Positions 13,113-25,974 of a stretch of DNA of 64,000 nt are shown here, piece after piece. The position numbers and the translations under genes were made by a program. Within the stretch, counting starts at the first letter, position 1. Each line of letters begins with the position of its first letter. Source of the stretch: Neocallimastix lanati (nom. inval.) (taxonomy: Eukaryota > Neocallimastigomycota > Neocallimastigomycetes > Neocallimastigales > Neocallimastigaceae); contig JACVTC010000016.1 in NCBI GenBank assembly GCA_016946835.1, forward strand, positions 1,768,631 through 1,832,630, written 5' to 3'. The notes beneath the pieces were generated by a model. The model did not search any database, was not told the origin of the DNA, and saw only the letters and a list, made by a program, of their open reading frames with translations.

Positions 13113-13420
13113 CCGGGAATATTGAGGTAGTCACAACACTTCCGTATACTTTTGTATAAGTGAGTAAGTATTGTCCCTACTGGACGGCCTTACTGAGTGA
13201 TCAGCATCGGCGTCCTGACATGCATGTTATTGCTGAGAATTTCTAGTACGCTTTTTCTCGGAGTGCCTCTCCAATTCCTAACTTCCCTTTGAAACGAGTA
13301 TAACCTAACCCAACGAAAATTGGTAATTTAGTAGAATAGATACATATGTACCCAAATGCTAGAAATTAATTCCCTCCTAAAAAATATTAAATGACAGTAC
13401 TTTTGCAACCATTTCAAGTC
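13078..13420. other. orphan higher-GC segment behind a poly(A) run
   Basis: A run of about 31 A (13078-13108) is followed directly by GGGCCCGGG and then about 250 bp of mixed, far less AT-rich sequence (through GACATGCATG, CTCGGAGTGCC and ACGAGTATAACC) before the local A/T composition returns. I find no long frame on either strand and no match to tRNA, 5S, U6 or other RNAs I can recall. On the minus strand the segment ends in GGGCCC followed by a long T run, which would look like a Pol III terminator. On the plus strand the A run may be the tail of something upstream. Its function is unknown. Confidence 0.5.
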
Positions 13421-13591
13421 CACAATTAAGTCAGTATCTTGTCAATATTACTTCGGAGATTGAGAATAATAATTATAAATGTGTTGTATTTCGGAACGTG
13501 GAATATAGATAAAAATTAAATCGTAATTTAACACTATATATTTTTCTTTATTTAAATATTTATAAATAAATAAAAATAAATATAAATGGGA

Positions 13592-13626
<35 letters not shown>

Positions 13627-13921
13627 TAAAGCTAATTGAATAAATTAATAATAAATTATAAAAAATTAAATATATTTTAAAATCAAACATATTTTATTTT
13701 TAACCATTAAAAAAAAGAAAAAAAATCCAAAATTTGAAACCATTAAAAAAAAGAAAAAAAATTCAAAATTTGAAACAAGTGAAAACAAAAGAACAAATTA
13801 TTATAAATAAAAAACACTAAATATAATTTATATCTTTAAAATTAAATATAATTAAATATTTTATTATAATTTTAACTAAAAATATTAAAAAATATTTTTA
13901 AAATTAAATATTATATATAAA
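13421..13921. other. AT-rich spacer with poly(T)
   Basis: Contains a T run at about 13593-13625 and two imperfect copies of an AACCATTAAAAAAAAG motif near 13703 and 13739. GTGTTGTATTTCGGAA at about 13481-13496 is complementary to a motif at 14246-14262 (TTCCGAAATGCAACAC), a possible pair of inverted repeats about 765 bp apart. Confidence 0.5.
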
Positions 13922-14361
13922 TGTTAGAATATGTGAAATATATGAAAAATAAACTTAAATGTATTGAAACATATTGTAATATAGATAATGTACAAGCCAC
14001 AATATATTATTAAAGAATTTAATTTAAAATATCCTTATAACTTTTCACCATATAATAAAATATATCTTTAAAACTAAATATTATTAAATGCTTTTTTTTT
14101 TTTTATTATTGTTAACAAAAAATATTAAAATATATATAAAAATTAAATATTAAATATTATTTATTATATATTATTTATTTTATATAATTTATAACACTCT
14201 TACATAAACCATTATTTAAGTACGCCACATTTCAAATAAAATTATATTCCGAAATGCAACACTCCCATATAGAATAATTAAGTGCTGGTAACTCCTTATC
14301 ATAAAATATTTTAATAAAGTTAAACATAAATTTAAACCATAATAATTCCTGATTCTTAACA
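13922..14361. repeat. LTR fragment (TGTTAG...TTAACA), copy 1, with internal insert
   Basis: The ends TGTTAGAATATG and GATTCTTAACA, and both outer thirds, match the 196 bp solo LTR at 42316-42511. Relative to that copy, about 243 bp (14027-14269) are inserted between AATTTA and TAGAATAATT. The insert contains a segment resembling 13810-13920. TG...CA ends with a short TGTTA/TAACA inverted repeat are typical of LTRs. A copia relic lies 150 bp to the right, so this may be its LTR, but that link is not proven. I see no clean target duplication here. Confidence 0.65.
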
Positions 14362-14499
14362 TTTATTTATCCTATTTATTAGTAATATATTATTTAATAT
14401 TTAAAATTATAATAAAAATAAAAGTATTGATTAAAATGTTAATTAAAAATTTGAACAAAAAAAAAAAAAAAAGAAAAAAATACTAATTTTTTAACATTC

Positions 14500-15735
14500 C
14501 AAATTATTATTAATTGGCTTTATTTGCAAAATTAGTTATTTGATTTTTATTAACATCTCTTGTTAAAAAATATCGGCTAAATTTTTTCTTTAGATTTAAC
14601 ATAACTTAAAATTACTTTTTTTCTTTCAGTATTTTTTTTTATTGAAGTAGTAATAGCTTACTCTAACATGTTTAAATATTTTTTTTTTTACTAATAGCAT
14701 AATTTTCAGTAGCAAATAAAGATGTTCTATTGTCTTCTTTTACATTTATTATAAATTTCTTTTTGATTACTTCATTAAGTGGATTTTTATAATCCATAAA
14801 CTATTTGCTACAGCTTCAGATAGAGTAATATATTCTACTTCTGCGGTAGATCTTGTTACTGATTGTTGTTATCTTGATATCTAAGCAATTGATCCTGAGG
14901 TTAAGAGAAAGATAATTTCTGAGGTTGATTTGCAATTTGATAAATCTCAAGCAAAATCGGAATCTATATAACCAACTAACTTTAATATACCTTTTATATT
15001 AAATATAATAATTTTTAGTTTGATTTAAATATTTAAGAAAATTAACTACCTTATTCCAATCTAATATTGTTGGATTTAAATTTTTTTCTTTATGTTTTAT
15101 GTTTTGTAAATAGAGGATATATTTGGTCTTGTTGATATAGATATGTGTGTATTAAGCAGTTAATTCGGCTCTGGCAGATAGTTTTATCAAATGGTGGTTT
15201 TTGTTAATTAATCTTTCATCATCACCTGTACATGGAGTAGAAGCATTTTAATTTTCTTTGATATTAAATCGCTTCAAAACATTTTCAATGTAATATTCAT
15301 GGGAGATTGTATATCGATAATTTATATCTTTTAACATTTAAATTTAAAATGTGACTCGATCTCTTCTTCTCATTTAGATATTTTTAAATTTATTCTTAAT
15401 AATATTAATAATTATAGAAATTTCTTCTCTAATATCTGTAATGAACATGCCATCTTCATACAAGACTATCATACATATTACATTATTTTTATTGTCCTAC
15501 TTAACGAATAAATATTATTCACTTTTTAATTGATATAGTCCTTTTTCAATTAAAAATTTTGTTAATTAGTTGAAATCATTAGCGACCAGCCTGCTTCAAA
15601 CTGTATAATACCTTATTATAATTTATAGTAACCTTTGTTATAATCTTCATGACCTTCTGATAATTTCATATAAATATCAGTGGGTCATTCAGCATTGAGA
15701 CATGCACCAGTCAAATCTAATTGTTGGATACTCTA
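14500..15735 (-). pseudogene. Ty1/copia pol relic (RT-RNase H)
   Basis: Read on the minus strand, with several stops and frameshifts, the pieces come in copia order. Near 15600 is an RT stretch compatible with the LKQAG region. At about 15400-15480 is VLYEDGMFITDI (the position of YVDDM). At 15250-15310 is HEYYIENVLKRF. At about 14945-14980 is VGYIDSDFA, then CKSTS. At 14790-14870 is QSVTRSTAEVEY followed by ITLSEAVANSLW, the RNase H signature (QxxVxxSTAEAEY). The decayed tail runs to about 14500. Gag, protease and integrase are not seen. The element is dead and 5'-truncated near 15735, where a poly(A) stretch begins. Confidence 0.8.
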
Positions 15736-16007
15736 ATTTAAAAAAAAAAAAAAATTCTTATATTGAAATAATAATTATTTTCATAAAGATCTTAATACTA
15801 AGAAAAGTCTTTATTGTTTGTTTTATCAATAAATTATTATTTATTTTTATTTTTAAAAATATTAAATATAAAATCTTTGAATTTAATATATCTAACTGCT
15901 TCATTTATTTCTTTATATTTATCTTTTGTTTTATTTTCCTACCTTCATTTAAAAAAAAAAAAAATAATTGGTAAATTATTTTGCATCAATAATGTGTATA
16001 CCTATTT

Positions 16008-16067
<60 letters not shown>

Positions 16068-16227
16068 AAAAAAATTGTTTATTTACAACTTGATTGAAAA
16101 AATATTTATTTTTTGTAAAATTTTGCTGTTTATGTTATATGGATGATACATAATATATATTATAACTATTAAAATAATTATTATTAGTGTACTTTATATA
16201 TTATATATTTATCTAATTTTTTTGCAT
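15736..16227. other. AT-rich spacer with a T run of about 54
   Basis: Contains A runs at about 15740-15754 and 15950-15964 and a long T run at about 16009-16063. No gene is seen. Confidence 0.7.
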
Positions 16228-16712
<485 letters not shown>

Positions 16713-17024
16713 ATATGGTTGAATAATAGACCTTTAAAAGTAAATGGCACTTTATGTTATTGGATAAAAAACTAGAGAAAAAAAAATAATCATTTATTAA
16801 TTAAAATGAATTGATTGACTTTCAAAAATAAAAATAAAAATAAAAAATAAAAAATAAAAAATAAAATAAAAAATAAAAAATAAAAAAGTAAAAATTAAAA
16901 GTAATAAAATACTATATATATAAATTATATATATTAAGTATTAATTATCATTTATATTTTATTTTATTTATTTTGTAAGTACTCCTAAACTTTTAGTGTT
17001 CTTTTTCTCCTTTATTTATTTATT

Positions 17025-17057
<33 letters not shown>

Positions 17058-17335
17058 TTTTTTTTTTTTTTTTTGGTTATTACAATTATTTATTTATATT
17101 ATTCTAATTTTTATTTTTTTTTTATTTTTATTTTTATTTTTTTATTTTATTCTTGATTATTTTATTAATATTATATTTTTCTTTTTTGTTTTTCCTTTAT
17201 ATATATAATCATTATATACATATAATCGTATTTATAATTCTTTTTCTTAATAACTATTTTAATTATTATATATATTTTTAATGATATTTTAAATATATAT
17301 AAATATTTATTTTTATTCTTATTTTTATATTTTTC

Positions 17336-17377
<42 letters not shown>

Positions 17378-17604
17378 CCATTTAAATATACTATCTATTT
17401 TAATAAAAATAGTTAGATATACAATAATAATTAAATAGTAAAAAATAAATTTTTTTATATATGTGATATTAATTTTAACAACTATATACATAAATATATT
17501 AATGTATGTATATACATGAGTTGATATATGATTAATATATAATTAACAATTATTATTTTTTTTTTTTAAATATATTAATAATATTTCAATTATATAAAAT
17601 TATC

Positions 17605-17635
<31 letters not shown>

Positions 17636-17863
17636 TAAAAAAATAAAATAAAAAATAGAAAAAAAAAATAAAAAAAAAAAAAAAAAAAGATAAAAATTAA
17701 ATAAAATTTTGGTCATTAATTATTTTTCATAAATTTATAATTTTATTTAATTCTTTTTCTTTCTTTCTTTTTATATATATATATTTGTTTTGTTATAAAA
17801 TTTATTATATATCCTAAATATATTATAAAGAAATAATTTGAATTTAACAGATTAATTAGAACT
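16713..17863. other. AT-rich intergenic DNA
   Basis: Low complexity: AAAAT repeats at 16826-16890, TTTA repeats at 17012-17036, T runs at 17060-17074 and 17339-17377, and A runs at 17605-17632 and 17671-17688. No gene is seen. The right end is the 3' flank of the SH3 gene. Confidence 0.7.
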
Positions 17864-18393
17864 TTAAGCGTTACTGCTACTACTTCCACTAGTATTTCCA
17901 TTTGCACTTCCACTAGCATTAGCAATTTCACTTCCATTATTACTACCACTTGCATTTCCACTAGCACCAGCATTTCCATTATTATTTCCACTTGAACTTC
18001 CGCTTCCACTAACATTTCCATTATTACTATCATTAGCATTTCCACTAGGACTTTCACCTGCATTTTGATTAAATGTGATGCTACCAACATTACCATTTGG
18101 TGTGACATTAATATTAAGATTTAAATTTAAAACATTATTATTGTTATTATTAATATTTAATTTTAATGCGTTAGATTTATTTTCTAGTTTTTTTCTTTCA
18201 ATAGTATTGAGATAAAGGTATTCTTCAACATTTAGTTTTCCTAATAAATAATTAAGGTCAAGTGACGATTTTTCAACTATGTTAAATAGTTACATTAAAT
18301 TAGGTATAGAATATTTTCAGTTTAGATTAAATAAAAAATTATAATATAATATAATATGATATAATATTGATAAATAATTTTTTATTAGTTTTC

Positions 18394-18425
<32 letters not shown>

Positions 18426-20890
18426 AATTTTAATTAATTATAACTATATATATTGTTTAATTAGTTATATATATAATATATTTATATATATTATATAAAT
18501 ATCTAATATTTAAATTAAATTTTCATATTTATCATTACCACTATCATTATTATTACTAATTGTATAATTATTGATATTGAATAATATTCTTTTTTATAAA
18601 TAAAAAAGAAATAAATGAATAAAAAATAATAATAAAGAAAAAAAAAAACTTACATTTTGGATCATTTTCACTAGTACTGGCTTGATATTTTACAGTGTGA
18701 CTACTAGATCTTGGTTTACATCTGTATTTTTCACTGAGTTGATAAGGATCTCTATTATTACCGTTAACATCGACAACCTTAATAACAACACCTAATGGGA
18801 ATACACCAGTTGTATCTTTAGTAAGGTTTTTACCATGTGCCCAACCATCATCATATGTACCTTGTCCAAACGAGATAACATCTCCTGGAGAAATTTGGAA
18901 TTCATCATTAAACTGTGGATTGTAATAATATTGGGCAACAAAGACATGCTCATTTGGTTGTACTTTTTTGGAGATAGTATCAATATAACTTGGTAGAGTT
19001 CCTTTGTTAGTTTCTTGTATAACTTCAGCATTACCTTTATTTTGTAATGTTGAAACTGATGAAATGGAATTACGAGAATTTTCATTAGATACAAGTGAGC
19101 TAGCAATAGGTACAATTGGTGGTGATGGAATTTGGTATCCTGAATTATTACCAGAGTAACTATTTTGGTAATTGTCAGCTGGAATATTTCCATTTACAGA
19201 ATTTTCTAAAACGGGTGAATTTCTATATGTATAATTATTTTCATTTTTATTATTTATATTATTATAATTTATTGGTGTAGGCTGAGATTGAATTACTGGA
19301 GATTGCATAGATTGAAAATGCATATGTGGAGAGTACATTGGAGGAGTTGCCATTGGCGCAGATGGTAATTGTGAAGATTGCAACGGTGGTGATGGCACTA
19401 CATTTGAAACATATTCCGGAACAGCATTTCTCATCATTGGAGAGTCAGAACGAATATTATTTAAAATCTTAGTACCATTTATAGGATTAACATTTTGTAA
19501 TTTTGGTGAACTGGTAAAAGAACTATTACTATTATTATTAATAATATCATTAGTTGCTACAACACTGGTGTTTGCTGATTGATTAATATTTTGTGAATTT
19601 AATGATGCAAAAGATGAATTTGAATTATCTTTATTATCAGATAAAACTTCTTGATGAGGTTTATTTAGAGGAACTGGTTCGGATTTCAAAGTGGTTTTTT
19701 GAATATTATTTGGCTTTACAGGAACAATTTTGATATCATCATCATCATCAGCTTGTAAAGTAACATTAATAGTTTCTGAATTTTTCTTATTTCTTTTTCC
19801 CTTTTTTACTAATACTAATAAAACAATAATTAAAACAACAATTAATCCAATTCCTCCGCAAATAAGTCCATTTTTTAATGTGCCATTTGTTGACTTTGGA
19901 CTATCGTTAGGATTTCCGTTAGATTTTATGTTTTCAAATTCACTTTTTTGATTATTATGATGACAGCCTAATGTTTTATAATATTCTAATTTCTTATTAA
20001 CCTCTGAATTATTATTATAATAATCTTTATAATCTTCTTTTGCACTCTTTTCTATTTTTTCAATAAAATTTCTAAAATCATCTAGAGTTTCTAACTTATT
20101 AGAATTATCTTCTCTTTTTGTTATATTGGGTTCTGATGATTGATCCATTTTTTCTTCAAATGGTGGGTGTTTTGGTGGAAGATTTGTTGGAAGAACTGAT
20201 GGAGTTTTTGTTTGAGGAATCTTCGGTGGAAGAGATCTTGATGAAGTAGTGGTTGGTTGAATTTCGTCTGATTCAGTATAACTTTCATTATCATGATTTT
20301 TTGTATTATTATTAATACTTTCATTTATATTATTTTCTGATTTGTCATTTGAAGCATCTATTTATTAAAATATTAATTATTTAATATTTTAATATTAACA
20401 AAATACATTCACAACCTTTCTATTAAATTTTTATAATAATACAACTTACCAATTTCGCAAATTTTGTGGTGTAATATTGAAAGTGAATCTTCCAAATCTT
20501 TTTTTATTATTTTTTTGTTTATTATATAATTGATTATTAATTTTTTCCCTACTATTTATTTATTATTTTTAGTAATATATATTACCTTTTAAAGTTTCTT
20601 CTTTGTCATCTTGTTTGGCAGTAGCATTAGTACAAGATTCAATTATATCTTTAACAACTTTATATTTATAAATATATTTATAAACATTTAATACATAATA
20701 TTTTTAAATTAATAAATTTAAAATATAATATTTTAATATTTACTTTCATAGTTATTGTCTCCATCGTATTCATGTTGTACTTCGTCTAATTCTATATTTA
20801 TAAATAATTATAATATTAATAAATAAATTAAATTAATAACACCAATATATATTATAATTATTGAAATTTTTAAATATTCTTACTTGGCAT
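17864..20890 (-). CDS. single-pass membrane protein with cytoplasmic SH3 domain, six exons
   Basis: Exons on the minus strand: 20890-20884, 20791-20744, 20657-20586, 20497-20450, 20357-18654 and 18276-17864. Every junction has GT/AG ends and keeps one frame, giving 763 residues. The start ATG has A at -3; no signal peptide is seen. Order: acidic Asn/Ser/Pro-rich N-terminus (1-221) with LPPKIPQ and LPPKHPP motifs, transmembrane helix (about 222-242, GLICGGIGLIVVLIIVLLVL), basic KKGKRNKK stop, a long Asn/Ser/Pro linker, SH3 domain (about 527-585: VFVAQYYYNPQFNDEFQIS, GDVISFG, DDGWAHGKN, TGVFPLGVV), then a Gly/Asn/Ser repeat tail. The basic flank predicts N-out, SH3-in topology. SH3 domains bind proline-rich ligands, so a role in cortical or signalling scaffolds is plausible. 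It is not a four-helix Sho1. The specific function is unknown. The first exon (7 nt) is the least certain part. Confidence 0.82.
18277..18653 (-). other. 377 bp last intron of the SH3 gene
   Basis: Donor AAAAT|GTAAGT and acceptor AACATAG|TTGAAA on the minus strand. It contains a T run on the plus strand at about 18395-18424. Without splicing the frame runs into a poly-Phe stretch and stops; with splicing it continues DPK-FEKSSLDLNYLLG into the tail exon. Confidence 0.8.
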
Positions 20891-23547
20891 TTTGAATTTA
20901 TACCGATAAATAAGTATTAATTTGTTATTGTTAATATTATATACTTTATATATATTTAATTATTAATTATTATTATTATTTTTTTTATTTTGTAAGGTAT
21001 ATTCCTTTTTTTTTCTATTATATTTTTTTAAATAAAGAATGAATATAAATTAATTTAATGAATTAATTTTTAAATTTAAATTATATTTAATATTACCTTA
21101 TTTTTTATTTTATTTTATTTTACTTTATTTTATTTTAGACTTCAATTTATTAAAAATTTTTCTTTTTATATATATTTATAAAAAATTTTTTTTTATATAT
21201 TATGAAAATTTAATAATAAAAACAATTATATTCAATTTTAAGTTTTTATAAAAATTTCTTCTTAATATATATAAAAAACTTATATAAAGGAAGACTAATA
21301 AAAGTATCAATAAATTAATTATTATCAAATCAAATCAATTTAAATTAATAATTTTATTGTATTTTATTTTTATTTAAAATAATGTAATTAAATTATTTCT
21401 TTTCAATTAAAGCAAAAATAGTCTTTTTTCTTTTACTTATTTTATTTATCTACTTTATAATATTTTTTCCTAATATTTTTTTTAATTGAAAACGTAAATT
21501 TATATACATAATTCTAAATTTATTTTATTTTTTTCTTTTTTTTATTTTAATTTTTTTTTTTAAAGAAAGAAAAGAAAAAAATAAATTTTTTTTTTCCTCT
21601 TTTCTCTTTTATGAATCTATTTTCTATTTTCTTTTCGATAATTTAAAAATTTATATTAATAAATATATTAATTAAAATAATATATTGTGAATTGATTGTT
21701 ACATATATTTTCATAAATTAAACTATCTAATTATTTAATTATTTAATGGTACAATTTATACAAAAAAAAAAAAAAATATATATATATGTATAAAATAAAT
21801 ATAAAAAATTAATATATATTAAATAATATATATTCTTTGAATAATTTAAAAGTATATAGTTTTGTATAATTAATTAGTGGATGAAAAATTAAAATTAAAA
21901 TTTAAATAAATAAAGAAATAATAAATAAACAGATAAATAAGTATGTAAATAAATAAATAAATAAAGAAATAAATGGATAGATATAAAAATATTATATAAT
22001 ATTTATTTATATATATAAGATTATCAATTATATAATTTAAATAAACAAAATATATTTAATTATATATATATATTTTTTAATAAAAAAAGATGGACTTTTT
22101 ATCATTATTTATTAAATATTTAATGTTTATTATTATTTGAATTATTAATTATCTTTTATTAATTATTTATTAATTTTTTTTTTTTTTTTAAAAATTCTTT
22201 ATTTGGGAATATAAAATGACGTTTTCTTTTTTGTACAACGTTTTTATGATACTTTCATTCATTTAATTAGAAAAATATAAAAAATTAAAATTATTAAATG
22301 TTATATTCCATTAATTTGTATTCATTTTTGGTGTATAATGCATTTCATACCATAATATATTATTCATATAATATTAGTTAATTGTTTCTATATATCAAAG
22401 TTTGTCCAAATTAAAAATTTAGTCAAACTTTATCCTATATTAAAATGAAAATTTATTTATTTATATATATGTTGAGTCAAAATTAAATTTGTTCAATTAT
22501 ATATTATAATAATTATATATATTTAATATATTATATAATATATTAACTCTATTTAAGAAGAAGAAAAAAAAAAAGATTTTGAAAATAATTATAAAATAAA
22601 AAAAAAAAATAAAAAGAAATATAAGAAAAAGAAAAAAAAATAATTGAATAATAAAAAAAATATAAAGAGTATTTATTAATAAATAATAAAATAAATAAGT
22701 AAATAATAAATAATTGAATAATTAAATGCAAAAAAAATATTAAGAGTATTTATTAATAAATAATAAAATAAATAATAAATAAAAAAAATAATTAATAATA
22801 AATAAATAAATAAATAAATAAATATTAAACAAATAAATGATACCTTAAATAAATAAATGATACATAATGTCATAATATAATATATTTTTTATTTTCAATT
22901 AAAGGATTTAATAAATATATTATTATAATTTGATTGGTTAATCAGTAATATAAATTAAAAATTAAAAAAAAAATAAATTATTCTTTCATATTATTTTTTT
23001 CTTTATTTTGAAGTAATTTATTTGTTTGCATGTTGTACTTTATTAGTATATATATATATATTTTTTTTCTTCAAATTCAATATAGAGTTATTGACATTGT
23101 AATAATAATGTAATAGTAAACTAATTATAAGTATAGCTTTAATACCTTTTTTTTTTTTTTTTTTTTTTTTTAAATATTAAAAAAAAAACATTAAATATTG
23201 GAATTATTTTTGTATAATTTAAATGAATTTGAAATCTCCAGCAGTAAAAATGTAAAAGTAAAGAATTTATTAATCATTTGGATAGATATAAAAACATAAT
23301 TCAAAATATTAAGAATATTAATTATTATTCAGAATATTTATTAATATTTAATATTTAATTGTTATTTTAACAAAAATAAGTAAATAAATACATATTCAAG
23401 TAACGGTATTTGTTATTCAAATGTTATATATTAAAATCATTTATCCTTTTATTGTAATCTTTTAAAATAAAAAAAAAGAAAAAATATCTTTAAATAAAAT
23501 TATATGGTAACCATTAATTTTTCTCTCTCTCTAAGACCAAAAATATA
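20891..23547. other. AT-rich intergenic DNA
   Basis: A 5' flank of the SH3 gene followed by low-complexity A/T DNA with imperfect TATTTAT repeats (22660-22830, including a roughly 60 bp imperfect duplication around TAAAGAGTATTTATTAATAA / TTAAGAGTATTTATTAATAA). No gene or RNA is seen. Confidence 0.65.
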
Positions 23548-24130
23548 TTACAATTCCATTTTGGGTGAATCATTGTTTGAATTAGGACTATTATTATTGA
23601 TGTTTAATAAATTAGAAGGATTATTTCTAGGTATAGAAGTTTTTTTTTTGTCCTTTTTCTTGTTAGTATGATATTGATTTACTTTGTGGTAGTTTTTTTT
23701 TTTTTTTAACTATATCATTAAAAAAAAAAATAGTTTAAGAGAGAAGTATTTTTAACTGTATCATTATAAAAAAAATAGTTTAAGAGAGAAGTATTTATGG
23801 ATTAATTCAAATAACATTTGATAACAGATAAAATTGAATTAAGTTTTTTATTTTTAATTTTTTCTATCGTACTAAGATTTTTATTTTGTGAGAACTTGGT
23901 GAATTCTTTTCTAATTTTTATGTTAAATGTTATAAGTTTTTTTTTTTTTTTTTTTTATTATAATATAATCAGCTTTTTTATTTTTATTAAAGGAGAAGAA
24001 GTAAGGGAAATTTTCAACAATTCTATGCCATTTCTGAGAGCAATAGAAACTTTCCACTAAAAATAAGTGTATTTTTTTTTTTTTTTTAAAAAACGAATAA
24101 ATAAAGGAATTCAATTTGATGAAAGCCTCA
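23548..24130 (-). pseudogene. decayed coding-like sequence, unidentified
   Basis: The minus strand holds two coding-like stretches. Positions 23699-23548 read NYHKVNQYHTNKKKDKKK and on through an Asn/Ser-rich tail to DSPKMEL and a stop. Positions about 24060-23830 read SFYCSQKWHRIVENFPYFF and, after a Lys run, EFTKFSQNKNLSTIEKIKN. Stops and homopolymers separate them. A 45 bp direct duplication lies between (AGTTTAAGAGAGAAGTATTT at about 23732 and 23777). The composition suggests a dead gene or retroelement ORF, but I recognise no domain. Confidence 0.35.
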
Positions 24131-24282
24131 TAATTAAATTTAGAATATTTTATAAAAATTAAATAATTTTCTTTTTTTTTGATATGGATGACCTCTGATT
24201 TTATTGTAATTAATTTTCCTTTTAATATTTTTATATTTTTGTTACAATATCAGATTAAAATATATTATATTATATCAATATG

Positions 24283-24327
<45 letters not shown>

Positions 24328-24485
24328 TGCGAGATTTTTTTAGTTCAATAATATTTATTAATATAATAATCTTTTATAAAGGCTATTAGGCTTTAAAATA
24401 TTTATGATCGTTTGACTTTGTAAGAAAAGGTGGAGAAACTATAACTAGGAGAGAAATATGAAGGCTCTTAGATATTACAAAAGTA
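24283..24485 (-). mobile_element. probable retroposed 3' end with poly(A) tail
   Basis: A T run of about 40 (24285-24325) is followed by GTGCGAGATTTTTTTAG and then about 130 bp of more mixed sequence (GGAGAAACTATAACTAGGAG). Poly(T) followed by a short 3'-UTR-like segment is the arrangement seen at the minus-strand LINE ends at 1161 and 30318. The source element is not identified. Confidence 0.4.
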
Positions 24486-24749
24486 TTATAAAAATGTGTT
24501 TTTTTTTTTTTATTTTTTTAATAGTATAAAATCTATAAGATAAAATATTCTTTGATTTATTATATATATATATATATATATATTATTAATAGTATTATGA
24601 TATTATTTGATATTAAATAAATCGTTAATATTTCACATATTACTATTTTTTTTTTTTTTTTATTATTTTATATTTGTTACATAACAAGAGAAGTTTTACT
24701 GACAATATATGACTAATAACTAAAAAAAAAAAAGAAGTATCTATTAAAA

Positions 24750-24861
<112 letters not shown>

Positions 24862-24939
24862 GAAATAAATAAATGATGAAAAAAGGAACTTTGATTGTTC
24901 ATGAGAAAGTTTTTTTAAAATAAGAATGTTTTTTTCTTT

Positions 24940-25974
24940 TTTTTTTTTTTTTTTTTTTTTTTATTTTTATTTTTATTTTTATTTTTATTTTTTATTTTGG
25001 ACGAAAGAATAAATTTTATTTTATAATATTTATTTAAAAAAAAAGCATGAAAATAAAATAAAATAAAATATTATATAAAAAAAAAAAAATCCAAAAGAAT
25101 ATTATGAATATTTTAGAGAGAGATGTCTATCTCTAAAAATATTTTTTGACTAAATGAGAAATGATACAAGAAGACACTTTCTACTTTTTAAAATATTGAA
25201 TTATTGCCTTTACAAAAAAAAACTAGCTGTAGGAAGTATAAATTGTTCCTTTAGATATATTACAAATAGTGGTATTGGAGGTTTTATTTTTTTGTGTTTA
25301 TTTTTTTTTTAAAGCCCAAAAAACTCCAAAACAAACCTCAATTAAAAGCGGTTTGAGCATTTTCAGTATTCTATCAATAAGACCTTTGTAAAGGTAACAT
25401 TGTAAAAGAAATTGAATTAAGGATAAAGGAAATTAGAATACAAGTTTTAAAGTAGAAAGGTATGTTTCTATTGGTTAGAAATCTAAAAAAAAGAGTTAAC
25501 TGTATAGTTTTATTTTGTGATATATCTTAGCAATAATAAGCTCGTAATCCAATGATTCATTGAAAGATATTTCAAGATATGTATATTGATTAGTGCTTGG
25601 TAAGACGGTTCATGCCAAGCTTAAATGTTGAATTTTCATAGTTAATGGTATAAAGTTTTTTTTTTTTTTTTTTTTTTTGTTTTGTTTTGTTTTGGTTAAA
25701 CAAGAACAAGTGAAGTGCATTTACTAATTCCAAAGGTCATTTCATTTTTGATACCCCAATCATGAGCTTTAATTTAAAAGGTTTTTTTTTAAGAGAGCAT
25801 CTTTTTAGGGCTAACAAAACAATAGCATCAGTAAAGAGGCCACCACAACATTTTTTTTCTTTTAATAATCACACCATATCTCTTGCATTTATCCAATATG
25901 TCCTTGATAAATATATTAAATAAAAAAATAGATGATATAGAGACACCTTGGGAACTCAACTACAATATATTGAA
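24940..25974 (-). pseudogene. LINE copy C1, decayed
   Basis: The left end is a T run at 24940-24961 with TTTTTA repeats and a 3'-UTR-like GGACGAAAGAATAAATTTTA, comparable to the 3' end of copy A. Coding relics follow on the minus strand: TCILISFILNS (about 25430; copy A has YVLISFILS), a DESL-like piece at 25545-25600, and 25700-25960 covering the RT region around IKNEMTFGI and the GGLF(A)DD and GCPLSPI motifs, all with stops and frame breaks. Divergence from copy A is high, so this is an old member or another subfamily. Confidence 0.7.

Noticed and set aside
17743-18108. Met/Val/Glu-rich minus-strand frame
   Set aside because: It is an alternative frame of the Gly/Asn/Ser-rich tail exon of the SH3 gene (17864-18276), whose correct frame is set by the splice junction.
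22549-22873. Overlapping Leu/Ile/Phe/Tyr-rich minus frames
   Set aside because: Products of TATTTAT low-complexity sequence; two frames overlap and neither has a domain.
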